Shown one piece after another: positions 5,951 to 12,314 of a stretch of 12,324 nucleotides of DNA. Under the pieces are notes generated by a model. That model had not been told where the DNA came from. It searched no databases and worked only from the letters and a program-made list of their open reading frames with translations. The translations under genes were made by a program, and so were the position numbers. Within the stretch, counting starts at the first letter, position 1, and each line of letters opens with the position of its first letter. The stretch covers positions 1 through 12,324 of the forward strand of contig CAYSUN010000034.1 of assembly GCA_964434235.1 (NCBI GenBank), read 5' to 3'. Source of the stretch: JABMRF01 sp964434235. Its GTDB lineage: Bacteria; Patescibacteriota; Patescibacteriia; UBA11705; JABHMO01.

Positions 5951-5990
5951 AAAGACCGTTCTACTTTTGACTAGAACGGTCTTTGTTTTG
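5951..5990. terminator. Bidirectional terminator between convergent genes
   Basis: A perfect 13-bp stem, AAAGACCGTTCTA (5951-5963) with TAGAACGGTCTTT (5972-5984) and an 8-base loop. T-rich tails flank both sides (GTTTTGTT on plus; TTTTATTTTTTC on minus), so it can end both the dfx operon and the convergent gene. Confidence 0.9.
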
Positions 5991-5993
5991 TTA

Positions 5994-6911
5994 TTATGCT
6001 CCTGGAGAATAGTAACTAGGAGCTTCAATCTTTAGACAATCAGCAAATAGAACTGTCAAAGTTTTGACCAGTTGCAAACCGAATTGATCTACCCAAGGCT
6101 GAATATCATCACGTTTAGCAAAACAAGATGCTCGATAACTGCCACAAACGATCCATATTTTAGCAATATCTTTTTGAAGTTCACCCCAAACCTGAGGATT
6201 ACCACAAACAAAACCATTACCCTTAACTTTTTTAACTGCCAAAGCCTTGTAATCACCCTCTAGATGACCTAGATTACAATCCACAATACCACGCGACCCA
6301 AAATCTATACACAAATCTTTAATCGCCTTGTAAGCTTCATTGTACAAAATTGGGATAGCCAATATATGTTCACTATATCGACTTTGATCCGTTAACAAAA
6401 TATTTGTATTACCTGAATTGACCAAAGCCGAATAAAATTTTTCTCTTTCGAATACACCCAATTGGTCGGAAATAAAATTCAAATATTTGTATAAATCCTC
6501 TAAATACTTTCTTAATGTTTTAGTTTCAGGTGAATCCCAATATCCAAGTTTTTCTCCACAAGAGTCTTTGTTGGCCAAAATATCAACAATCAACTTCATA
6601 GACTTTTCGTCAATATGATTAGAGATATACGACTTACGAATGAAGTATCGCAAAAACTGTTGCCAAGCAACTTTTTGAACAGCCAAACTTTCCTTGCTTC
6701 GTTCGTCCCAAATATCGACAAAAAATTGAATTACCACATGCAAATCCAAGGCCATACTTGAATCATACACTGGCCGAACAGCTCGAATAAAAGCAATTTG
6801 TTCTTCCTCAATCTCTGATTCATAAAATTTCTTTTTTAATTCAACAAAGGACAGTTTTTTATCTCTATCTTTTCGTACATTTCCACTCCAGCCAACATTT
6901 GGATTTCCCAT
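5994..6911 (-). CDS. Hypothetical cytoplasmic protein, 305 residues
   Basis: I do not recognise this protein. The frame extends to a TTG at 6914, but the ATG at 6911 is the better start: a G-rich SD (GGGGGTG, plus-strand 6916-6922) lies 4 bases before it. There is no signal or membrane helix. The N-terminal half is helical and charged (KKLSFVELKKKFYESE; IEEEQIAFIRAV). The C-terminal half (about 180-292) looks alpha/beta, with hydrophobic strands such as KIWIVCGSY and six of the seven cysteines (201, 212, 236, 256, 263, 292; the other is 118); these are not spaced as a standard zinc finger. It is transcribed alone, diverging from the dksA-lspA operon, with a palindrome in its leader. The G-rich SD and somewhat less AT-rich codons set it apart from leaderless neighbours. 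Confidence 0.8.
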   Translation of the reverse strand: MGNPNVGWSGNVRKDRDKKLSFVELKKKFYESEIEEEQIAFIRAVRPVYDSSMALDLHVVIQFFVDIWDERSKESLAVQKVAWQQFLRYFIRKSYISNHIDEKSMKLIVDILANKDSCGEKLGYWDSPETKTLRKYLEDLYKYLNFISDQLGVFEREKFYSALVNSGNTNILLTDQSRYSEHILAIPILYNEAYKAIKDLCIDFGSRGIVDCNLGHLEGDYKALAVKKVKGNGFVCGNPQVWGELQKDIAKIWIVCGSYRASCFAKRDDIQPWVDQFGLQLVKTLTVLFADCLKIEAPSYYSPGA

Positions 6912-6915
6912 CAAA

Positions 6916-6922
6916 CACCCCC
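6916..6922 (-). promoter_or_regulatory. G-rich ribosome binding site that decides the start at 6911
   Basis: Read on the minus strand, GGGGGTG is followed by TTTG and then ATG. The spacing fits initiation at the ATG, with the TTG one codon upstream falling too close to the SD. Confidence 0.6.
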
Positions 6923-6939
6923 ATTATTAACCTTGAACA

Positions 6940-6962
6940 TTTTGTCGCTTTTTGCGACAAAA
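6940..6962. promoter_or_regulatory. Perfect 9-bp inverted repeat, candidate operator or leader hairpin
   Basis: TTTTGTCGC (6940-6948) and GCGACAAAA (6954-6962) are separated by five T. It lies about 29 bases upstream of the minus-strand start at 6911. There is no T tail beyond the stem on either strand, so it is a poor terminator. A dimeric regulator's binding site or an RNA hairpin in the 5' leader both fit; no matching regulator is known. Confidence 0.45.
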
Positions 6963-7023
6963 ATAGCTTAACAGATAATTATTATTTTACAAGGCAAAAT
7001 TTTACCAAAGGTTTGATCTAGGT

Positions 7024-7054
7024 TTGACAAAAAGTAAGTTTCATTAAATAATAT
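7024..7054 (+). promoter_or_regulatory. Possible upstream promoter of the dksA-lspA operon
   Basis: A perfect TTGACA at 7024-7029 is followed by AT-rich sequence with TAATAT at 7049-7054, a 19-base spacer; ATAATA one base earlier gives 18. The spacing is poorer than for the promoter at 7073-7101, so this may be secondary. Confidence 0.35.
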
Positions 7055-7072
7055 GTAAGCTATCTTCCTTAC

Positions 7073-7101
7073 TTGAAAATTTTACTTAAATATAGTATAC
7101 T
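7073..7101 (+). promoter_or_regulatory. Main promoter of the dksA-lspA operon
   Basis: TTGAAA (7073-7078), a 17-base spacer and TATACT (7096-7101). The predicted start near 7108 gives a short leader of about 26 nt to the ATG at 7134. No SD is seen in that leader. Confidence 0.7.
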
Positions 7102-7133
7102 ACCCATATAATTATCGTTAAACTATTAAACAT

Positions 7134-7502
7134 ATGAACAAAAAAGATTTAGATGAAATCAGACAAGACTTACTTGAACAAAAGACAACACTAGAAAGTG
7201 AACTTTCTAAATTTGCTAAACAAAACCCCAATAACCCAGATGATTACGAAGCTCAGTTTGAAGACATTGGTGATGACGAAACTGATAATACTTCTGAAGT
7301 TGCTCGCTATGGGTTAAATTTAAGCTTAGAAAAAACTTTAGAAAAATCACTTCGTGATGTCAACAAATCTATAGCCAGAATTGAAAAAAATGCTTATGGA
7401 AAATGTAAGTATTGCGGACAAGAAATTGATGTAAAAAGATTAAAAGCTAGACCAACTTCAAGTGCCTGTATTTCGTGTAAAACAAAATTGAAATCTCTGT
7501 AA
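7134..7502 (+). CDS. DksA/TraR-family zinc-finger protein
   Basis: A 122-residue protein of the DksA/TraR family, whose members bind in the secondary channel of RNA polymerase and alter initiation, often with ppGpp. A long helical, coiled-coil-prone N-terminus (1-85) carries an acidic patch (EDIGDDETD at 43-51), where DksA has the tip and acidic residues. The zinc finger has Cys91/Cys94 and Cys112/Cys115 around RLKARPTSSAC, the family signature. The length suits a YteA/DksA-like protein; whether it acts as true DksA cannot be told. It is first in an operon, 7 bases before lspA. Confidence 0.9.
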   Translation: MNKKDLDEIRQDLLEQKTTLESELSKFAKQNPNNPDDYEAQFEDIGDDETDNTSEVARYGLNLSLEKTLEKSLRDVNKSIARIEKNAYGKCKYCGQEIDVKRLKARPTSSACISCKTKLKSL

Positions 7503-7509
7503 TTACAAA

Positions 7510-7974
7510 ATGAAAAAAACAGCTTATTTTTTAATTTGTTTTTGCGTAGTCATACTTGATCAATTAAGTAAAAATTTAATATTAAAAAAAGTCCCAAATT
7601 CTGGGATTTTTTTGTTTCGAGAAAACCTTAAGCTAGAAGTTCTTTATAACAATAACCTAGCTTTCGGAATACATTTATCTAAGTTTTTGATGATAACCTT
7701 TATCCTGATAGCAATTTGCTTAATTTTTTATTTACTTATTGATAGCCACCGAAACAAACAGTACTTTTCTGGTTTTGTAATCAGTCTAGTTTTAGCTGGA
7801 GCAACTTCTAATCTGATTGATCGAGTAATTCACAATGGAGTAATTGATTATTTTTCTATAACAGTCTATAATTTTACTTGGCCAAGTTTCAATTTTGCTG
7901 ATGCAATAATTGTTATTGGTACAATTTGGTATATAATTTTACAATTCAAAAAAACTAATGAAAAAAATATATGA
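7510..7974 (+). CDS. lspA: Lipoprotein signal peptidase (signal peptidase II)
   Basis: A 154-residue inner-membrane aspartic protease that cleaves signal peptides from prolipoproteins. Four hydrophobic segments (about 4-19, 58-78, 86-103, 130-147) match the family. Conserved motifs are VILDQLSK near the N-terminus, SNLIDRVIHNGVIDYF (100-115) and FNFADA (127-132). By family comparison Asp113 and Asp131 form the catalytic pair, with Asn101, Asp104 and Arg105 conserved. Its presence implies the cell makes lipoproteins, although I saw no obvious lipobox in the exported proteins here. It overlaps the next gene by an ATGA (7971-7974), so the two are translationally coupled. Confidence 0.95.
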   Translation: MKKTAYFLICFCVVILDQLSKNLILKKVPNSGIFLFRENLKLEVLYNNNLAFGIHLSKFLMITFILIAICLIFYLLIDSHRNKQYFSGFVISLVLAGATSNLIDRVIHNGVIDYFSITVYNFTWPSFNFADAIIVIGTIWYIILQFKKTNEKNI

Positions 7975-8501
7975 AAAAAATATTCAACTTAATTTGCATA
8001 TTAACTTTACTCACAATTTTCATACCAATCAACCAAACTTCAGCTCAAGAAAATGACAAAAAAATTGAAGTTTATGTTTTCACTCAGCAAGGTTGTCCGT
8101 TTTGTGCGAAAACTTTAGCCCTGCTTGAAAATTTAAAAAATACAGACTTTCCAAATCTTATAATTCACGATTACGACTTAAAAAGCAACCCAAATTATTA
8201 CAAGAAATTCGTTCAATTTGCTTCTGTTTACAAAGTTTCAACTAACACCGTACCAATAACTTTTATTGATAAAATGGCAATTGAGGGATTTGAAGAAAAT
8301 ACCATAACCAGCAAAATAGAGTCTTGTTCCTTGCCTGTTACTAATTGCATTAATCCTGATACTTATGTGCAAGAACAATTACCAAGCATTGATCAATCAG
8401 CGAGTCCAATCGAAAACCAAGGAAAAAGCACCATCGGTTGGATAGTTTCATTCGTCTTGCTAGTCGGTGCTGGTTATTTAATCTACAGAAAACTAAACTA
8501 G
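7971..8501 (+). CDS. Membrane-anchored extracytoplasmic thioredoxin-like protein
   Basis: A 176-residue protein with a signal peptide (about 1-25, ending TSAQ), a thioredoxin/glutaredoxin-like domain (31-118) and a C-terminal membrane helix (about 153-172). The active site is CPFC (Cys42/Cys45) at the start of a helix after strand VYVFTQQG, and the cis-proline is Pro95 in NTVPITFI. Two extra cysteines (119 and 126) in the linker could form a structural or relay disulfide. Probably a thiol-disulfide oxidoreductase acting outside the membrane; direction (oxidase or reductase) and partners are unknown. Coupled to lspA by a 4-base overlap, it may serve exported protein folding. Confidence 0.8.
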   Translation: MKKIFNLICILTLLTIFIPINQTSAQENDKKIEVYVFTQQGCPFCAKTLALLENLKNTDFPNLIIHDYDLKSNPNYYKKFVQFASVYKVSTNTVPITFIDKMAIEGFEENTITSKIESCSLPVTNCINPDTYVQEQLPSIDQSASPIENQGKSTIGWIVSFVLLVGAGYLIYRKLN

Positions 8502-8521
8502 CTAAAATAATTACGCATAAA

Positions 8522-8547
8522 AAAACTGGCCCAAAGGTCAGTTTTTT
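8522..8547 (+). terminator. Rho-independent terminator of the dksA-lspA operon
   Basis: A stem, AAAACTGGCC (8522-8531) with GGTCAGTTTT (8536-8545), includes one G-T wobble and a CAAA loop, and runs into T to 8547. It lies about 20 bases after the stop. Confidence 0.85.
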
Positions 8548-8579
8548 ATTTGAAATTTACTCTATTTTTAGACAAACCA

Positions 8580-8608
8580 TTGACAAACTTTCAACTATTT
8601 GCTATTAT
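8580..8608 (+). promoter_or_regulatory. Promoter of the 8654 membrane-protein gene
   Basis: A perfect TTGACA (8580-8585), a 17-base spacer and TATTAT (8603-8608). The start near 8615 gives a leader of about 39 nt with AAGGAG (about 8642-8646) before the ATG. Confidence 0.75.
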
Positions 8609-8653
8609 ATATTATCTAGTTCTTTAACTATCAACGCTCAAAAGGAGCAAAAA

Positions 8654-9472
8654 ATGACTGACAAGAAAAAGCAGAATTTGTTCATGGTTGGATTTGCGAT
8701 TGCGCTAGGAACCTTCATCGGGTTTTTTGCAATTAACGAATTCCTGAATGAAGTTTCACCTTGGCTTTCTCCACTCGGGGGCTTGCTGGCTGGGGTAGTG
8801 GCTTGGGTGGCCAACGACATCAGAACGATTCTTCAAGCTATCCCAAGAGCCTACCGTTCAACCATCGAAAGCATGAAGAAAACCCAAGTCAAGATGAAGT
8901 CTCTTCACTTCAATGGCAAAATCATGGCTAAGGTCTTTTGCTATATGTTCAGTTATTTTTTCTTTTTTTCTCTCTATTTTCTATTACTCCCAATTGCTTT
9001 TGGCATACCCCAAAATATTACAATAAATCTATTGACTGGTATATTCATTTTTGGCGTTATTGCAGGAAGTACAGCTGAATTATTCGTTTCTCAACACAAG
9101 GGAGTAAATGAAAATTCTCCAATCTATAAATCAGCAAAAGATTTAGGGACTTACTTTTTCCCGCCATTCATACTTTGGAAAATCTTTAGCAATACTATGC
9201 CCTTCCTCGGTAAGTTTATCTTGAAGTTCAGCTACAAGTTTTACAAGCTAACCCACACCGAAGATCGTGGCATCTGCTTTATTGATTCCTTTGTTATGAC
9301 TATGGTCGCCTATTTTTCAGGACTTTTCTTCAATTCCTGGATTGCCGGTAGCCCGCTTGTCCACGCGTTGACGTTTGCTCTTTTGGGATTTCTCTTGGGA
9401 GTTCTGGATAAGGCCAAGGTTAGTCCTTGGATACTTTCTCCTGAAAGAAAGTTCTCTCGTTCTTTCTCGTAA
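8654..9472 (+). CDS. Polytopic membrane protein of unknown function, 272 residues
   Basis: The frame is open upstream to 8438, but the ATG at 8654 is the start: it has AAGGAG 7 bases before it and a promoter and terminator lie between it and 8501. About six membrane helices are visible (roughly residues 9-28, 37-54, 91-118, 123-145, 207-228, 232-252), separated by basic loops such as RAYRSTIESMKKTQVKMK (66-83), which is probably cytoplasmic. I see no catalytic or transport motif. The N-terminal 90 codons and the C-terminus are less AT-rich, whereas about 8940-9170 is strongly AT-rich. Monocistronic, with its own strong promoter and terminator. Confidence 0.8.
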   Translation: MTDKKKQNLFMVGFAIALGTFIGFFAINEFLNEVSPWLSPLGGLLAGVVAWVANDIRTILQAIPRAYRSTIESMKKTQVKMKSLHFNGKIMAKVFCYMFSYFFFFSLYFLLLPIAFGIPQNITINLLTGIFIFGVIAGSTAELFVSQHKGVNENSPIYKSAKDLGTYFFPPFILWKIFSNTMPFLGKFILKFSYKFYKLTHTEDRGICFIDSFVMTMVAYFSGLFFNSWIAGSPLVHALTFALLGFLLGVLDKAKVSPWILSPERKFSRSFS

Positions 9473-9482
9473 TTTCATTCAT

Positions 9483-9518
9483 CTCCACCCTGACCTAGTC
9501 AGTGGTGGAGTTTTTTTT
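9483..9518 (+). terminator. Strong rho-independent terminator after the 8654 gene
   Basis: CTCCACC (9483-9489) pairs with GGTGGAG (9504-9510), with an inner CTGAC/GTCAG stem (9490-9494/9498-9502), followed by eight T (9511-9518). Confidence 0.95.
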
Positions 9519-9608
9519 ATAAACATTTCTCACTGTAAATTTTTAATAACAAAATAAAACTTATCAACCGCAAACCTTTGACTTAATCTTTTAATAAATT
9601 TAAAATAC

Positions 9609-9614
9609 TATAAT
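9609..9614 (+). promoter_or_regulatory. -10 box TATAAT in the repeat region before comM
   Basis: A perfect TATAAT. The nearest good -35, TTGACT at 9578-9583, is 25 bases away, too far for a normal promoter, so the pair is doubtful. If used, it would give comM a leader of about 280 nt spanning all the hairpins. Confidence 0.3.
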
Positions 9615-9630
9615 GGCTTTAAATATTAAA

Positions 9631-9658
9631 ACATCGAACATGGAACATAGAGCATCAA
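9631..9658. repeat. Imperfect 7-bp tandem repeat, four units
   Basis: Units are ACATCGA, ACATGGA, ACATAGA and GCATCAA. Adjacent units differ by one to three bases, so the array has diverged. It is noncoding and lies in the mosaic before comM. Confidence 0.65.
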
Positions 9659-9668
9659 ATCAATAAAT

Positions 9669-9714
9669 CTCCGACGTAAAGTACGGAGTCCGTATAGCCT
9701 ATGGCTCATCGGAC
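9669..9714. repeat. Two adjacent hairpin-forming inverted repeats
   Basis: CTCCG (9669-9673) pairs with CGGAG (9684-9688); sharing the last base, GTCCG (9688-9692) pairs with CGGAC (9710-9714) around an inner AGCC/GGCT stem (9696-9699/9703-9706). Neither has a T tail, so they are not terminators. Confidence 0.55.
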
Positions 9715-9791
9715 ACTAAAACATAAAAACAAGAAAACAAGGAAAAGAAGGATTCAAGTAACGAGTAACAAAAAAAAATTATTACTTAATA

Positions 9792-9811
9792 CCTGCCTGC
9801 CGGCAGGCAGG
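9792..9811. repeat. Perfect 20-bp GC-rich palindrome
   Basis: CCTGCCTGCCGGCAGGCAGG equals its own reverse complement and is built from CCTG units. It is far more GC-rich than its surroundings. I recall similar palindromes scattered between genes in CPR genomes, but cannot check that here. Confidence 0.8.
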
Positions 9812-9835
9812 CTTAACACTTACTTTTTACTTTTA

Positions 9836-9872
9836 CCCCGAACTATAACGACATAAGACGTTAAGTTCAGGG
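9836..9872. repeat. Long imperfect hairpin before comM
   Basis: CCC-GAACT-TAACG (9836-9850, with one bulged A) pairs with CGTTA-AGTTC-GGG (9859-9872) around an 8-base loop, with one C-A mismatch. It ends about 26 bases before the comM start. It could be a leader structure or a dispersed repeat. The remaining bases of the 9519-9898 gap show no gene. Confidence 0.6.
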
Positions 9873-9898
9873 CAAGCCTTTTAACTTTTTCACTTACT

Positions 9899-11416
9899 AT
9901 GCTCATAAAAATTAACTCTTGCGCCAATATTGGACTTAATTGCGAACTGGTTGAAGTAGAAACTGACCAAATAAAAACTGATCAAACTAAATTCATTATT
10001 GTTGGTTTACCAGATATTGCTATTCAAGAAGCCAAAGAAAGGGTTCGCTTGGCTATAAAAAATAGTGGCTATAAAATTCCAAGATTCAAAACAATCGTAA
10101 ATTTAGCTCCTGCTGATTTAAGAAAAGAAGGACCAGCTTATGATCTTGCAATTGCTCTTTCTGTTTTGCAAGCAACTGGACAACTTAACATTCAAACAGA
10201 AAATAGTATTTTTGTTGGTGAACTTGCCTTGGACGGATCAGTCCGGCACATTAATGGAATTCTGCCAATTGTAACTTATGCCAAAGAAAAAGGTTTTAAA
10301 AATATTTTTATTCCAAAAATAAATTCACAAGAAGCAATTCTTATTTCAGGCATAAATATTTTTCCAGTTGAATCACTAAAACAAGTTGCTAATCATTTAG
10401 AAAACTTCGTCCCAATCCAACCATTACCAGCAAAAAATGTTTTTTCTTTTATCCAAGATTATAAATTTGATTTAGACATGGCTGATGTGCAAGGACAAGA
10501 ACAAGCAAAAAGAGCTTTGGAAATTGCAGCTGCTGGAGCACATAATATTTTACTTAGTGGACCTCCTGGTTCGGGCAAAACACTTTTAGCTAAATCATTT
10601 GTTTCAATCTTGCCACCGCTAAGTGATAAAGAAATACTAGAAGTAACAAAAATCTACTCAGTCGCCGGCTTACTGCCAAAGGATCAACCCGTGATTATAC
10701 AAAGACCTTTCCGCTCGCCTCATCACACAAGTTCTGGCGTGGCTTTGGTTGGCGGTGGTCGCTTGCCAAGGCCTGGAGAAATTAGTTTAGCGCACAGAGG
10801 CGTTTTGTTTTTAGATGAATTCCCAGAATTCCCAAGAATCGTTTTAGAGAATCTCCGCCAACCGCTGGAAGATGGCGTGATTTCTATTTCTCGTGCTCAA
10901 TCAACGTTAACATTTCCAGCTAATTTTACACTTGTGGCCAGTCAAAATCCTTGCCCGTGTGGTTATGCTTCTGATCCAGACAAGGTTTGCACTTGCACAA
11001 CTAATCAAATCTTAAATTATCGCAAAAAAGTTTCTGGCCCAATTCTAGATCGCATTGATTTGCATATTGAAGTACCAAGAGTTTCTTTTGAAAAGCTTCA
11101 AGGCAATATAAAAAATGAATCTTCTGACGCCATCCGGCAAAGAGTAATTTCTGCTCTAAAACATCAAAGTCAACGCTTTGTTAATTTAAACTTTTTGTAT
11201 AATTCAGAAATGGGACCAAAAGAAATTAAAGAGTTTTGCGAACTTGATCAGATAAGTATAAATTTATTAAAATCAGCCGTTGAACGACTTCATTTGTCAG
11301 CACGCTCTTATCATCGAATATTAAAAGTTAGTCGAACAATTGCTGACCTAGAAAATTCTAACAACATTTTAAGTAATCACATTGCCGAAGCTCTTCAGTA
11401 TCGCTTTGCTAATTAG
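9899..11416 (+). CDS. comM: ComM/YifB-family magnesium-chelatase-like AAA+ ATPase
   Basis: A 505-residue, full-length YifB/ComM protein. The N-terminal Lon-protease-like domain (about 15-170) has VGLPDIAIQEAKERV and NLAPADLRKEGPAYDL. The AAA+ core has Walker A GPPGSGKT (221-228), RPFRSPHHTSSG, Walker B VLFLDEF (302-308), a PCPCGY...CTCT cysteine cluster (352, 354, 364, 366) and the sensor segment GPILDRIDLH. The C-terminal Mg-chelatase domain covers about 410-505. In competent bacteria ComM is a helicase that drives branch migration when single-stranded DNA recombines during natural transformation; in CPR it could support DNA uptake, but no com or pil genes are here. No SD is visible. A bidirectional terminator follows. 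Confidence 0.95.
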   Translation: MLIKINSCANIGLNCELVEVETDQIKTDQTKFIIVGLPDIAIQEAKERVRLAIKNSGYKIPRFKTIVNLAPADLRKEGPAYDLAIALSVLQATGQLNIQTENSIFVGELALDGSVRHINGILPIVTYAKEKGFKNIFIPKINSQEAILISGINIFPVESLKQVANHLENFVPIQPLPAKNVFSFIQDYKFDLDMADVQGQEQAKRALEIAAAGAHNILLSGPPGSGKTLLAKSFVSILPPLSDKEILEVTKIYSVAGLLPKDQPVIIQRPFRSPHHTSSGVALVGGGRLPRPGEISLAHRGVLFLDEFPEFPRIVLENLRQPLEDGVISISRAQSTLTFPANFTLVASQNPCPCGYASDPDKVCTCTTNQILNYRKKVSGPILDRIDLHIEVPRVSFEKLQGNIKNESSDAIRQRVISALKHQSQRFVNLNFLYNSEMGPKEIKEFCELDQISINLLKSAVERLHLSARSYHRILKVSRTIADLENSNNILSNHIAEALQYRFAN

Positions 11417-11434
11417 AATTAAAAAATGATAATC

Positions 11435-11472
11435 AAAAAACCACTTTAACAAAATGCTTAAGTGGCTTTTTT
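11435..11472. terminator. Bidirectional terminator between comM and the convergent gene
   Basis: CCACTT (11441-11446) pairs with AAGTGG (11460-11465). A-rich sequence before and six T after (11467-11472) give tails on both strands, ending comM and the minus-strand gene at 11479. Confidence 0.75.
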
Positions 11473-11478
11473 AATATT

Positions 11479-11775
11479 TTATTCTTCGACTGATTCAAGT
11501 TCTATTGTAAAATATGGTTCATCTGGCAACTCTTCTGGCGAGGTTACTCCATATTTTTTTAATACAGCGAAACGACTATCCCAACCTGGGCCTGGACCCT
11601 TTTCTGGTGTTTGATGTGAAAAATATTGCTTAATAGTATAGCCAGTATCACAATTTACTGCTCGATAAACTTGACCATCAAGTCGAACCAAATCTCCATC
11701 CTCGAATGGCCCCTCAGTTAAATAATCTTTTATTTTTTGGTTTTGTTGTCCAAGTTTGTTTAATTCTTTTTCCAT
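11479..11775 (-). CDS. Small hypothetical protein, 98 residues
   Basis: Not recognised. It has a short charged N-terminal helix (1-16) and then DGDLVRLDGQVYRAVNCDTGYTI (26-48), which has the rhythm of a small SH3-like beta barrel (a 'D-x-V-x-h-D-G-x-x-Y-R-V' strand pair), and a Gly/Pro-rich segment (KGPGPGWD). It ends with an acidic tail (ELESVEE). There is no signal or membrane helix. No SD precedes the ATG; a TAATTT (plus-strand 11785-11790) sits about 9 bases upstream, compatible with a leaderless transcript. It converges on comM and shares its terminator. No function is assigned. Confidence 0.7.
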   Translation of the reverse strand: MEKELNKLGQQNQKIKDYLTEGPFEDGDLVRLDGQVYRAVNCDTGYTIKQYFSHQTPEKGPGPGWDSRFAVLKKYGVTSPEELPDEPYFTIELESVEE

Positions 11776-11909
11776 ATAAAATATAAATTATTCATTTTCC
11801 AATCTACTTCATATTCCTAAGCATGGTCTTCATTCATCTCTTTCCAATTCCAATACCGATCTTTGTTGTAATCAATTTTCCGCAGTCAAACATGTGCCGT
11901 AATGTATTA

Positions 11910-11938
11910 TTGACAAAAAAGCACCTTCGTAATAATAT
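11910..11938 (+). promoter_or_regulatory. Promoter of the 11982 gene
   Basis: A perfect TTGACA (11910-11915), a 17-base spacer and TAATAT (11933-11938). The start near 11945 gives a leader of about 37 nt containing a strong SD. Confidence 0.8.
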
Positions 11939-11981
11939 ACATCTAAGCTCAGCAGAACAATGACTGAAAAGGAGGTGTCTA

Positions 11982-12314
11982 ATGAAAGATCTCATTGGCA
12001 AAAATTTAGCTGATTGGCGACTGGAAATCTGGTATGAGTTAAGACTTTCCACTAACGAGCGTGGTGCTTACGATGTCGCTGGGTATTTTACTGACAAGAA
12101 CTTGGCCAACTCAACAGGAAAAAACCAAGCTTTTTATGGTAGTGACGGAAAGGTAGCTGAAGTGCTTGTTTTAACGAAAGATGGCACAACGGGATTCATT
12201 GTCAACGGTGAACAAATCAAACTCAGAGAACAGGCTACTATCAGAGCTGAGGCCATTGCAAGAGCCAAAAGCAAACTTACTGCTGAGGATAAAAAACTTC
12301 TCGGAATTGAGTAA
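11982..12314 (+). CDS. Small hypothetical protein, 110 residues
   Basis: Not recognised. The ATG has the best SD in the window, AAGGAGGT (11969-11976), 5 bases upstream, so it is probably well expressed. Residues 10-70 look beta-rich with polar turns (YDVAGYFTD, KVAEVLVLTKDGTTGFIVNG). The C-terminal third (76-110) is a charged helix (REQATIRAEAIARAKSKL) ending LTAEDKKLLGIE. No cysteines, signal peptide or membrane helix are present. A cytoplasmic protein with strong initiation signals; no function assigned. The window ends ten bases after the stop. Confidence 0.8.
   Translation: MKDLIGKNLADWRLEIWYELRLSTNERGAYDVAGYFTDKNLANSTGKNQAFYGSDGKVAEVLVLTKDGTTGFIVNGEQIKLREQATIRAEAIARAKSKLTAEDKKLLGIE

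Noticed and set aside
8438..8653. Upstream extension of the 8654 membrane protein to 8438
   Set aside because: This stretch overlaps the end of the thioredoxin-like gene and contains a terminator (8522-8547), a promoter (8580-8608) and the SD for the ATG at 8654.
9600..9898. CRISPR array
   Set aside because: The repeats are 7 bp or single palindromes, with no regularly spaced identical 25-40-bp repeats and no cas genes in the window.
11834..12052. Minus-strand 72-codon frame
   Set aside because: It covers the promoter and the first codons of the 11982 gene on the other strand, with no SD and no recognisable protein features.
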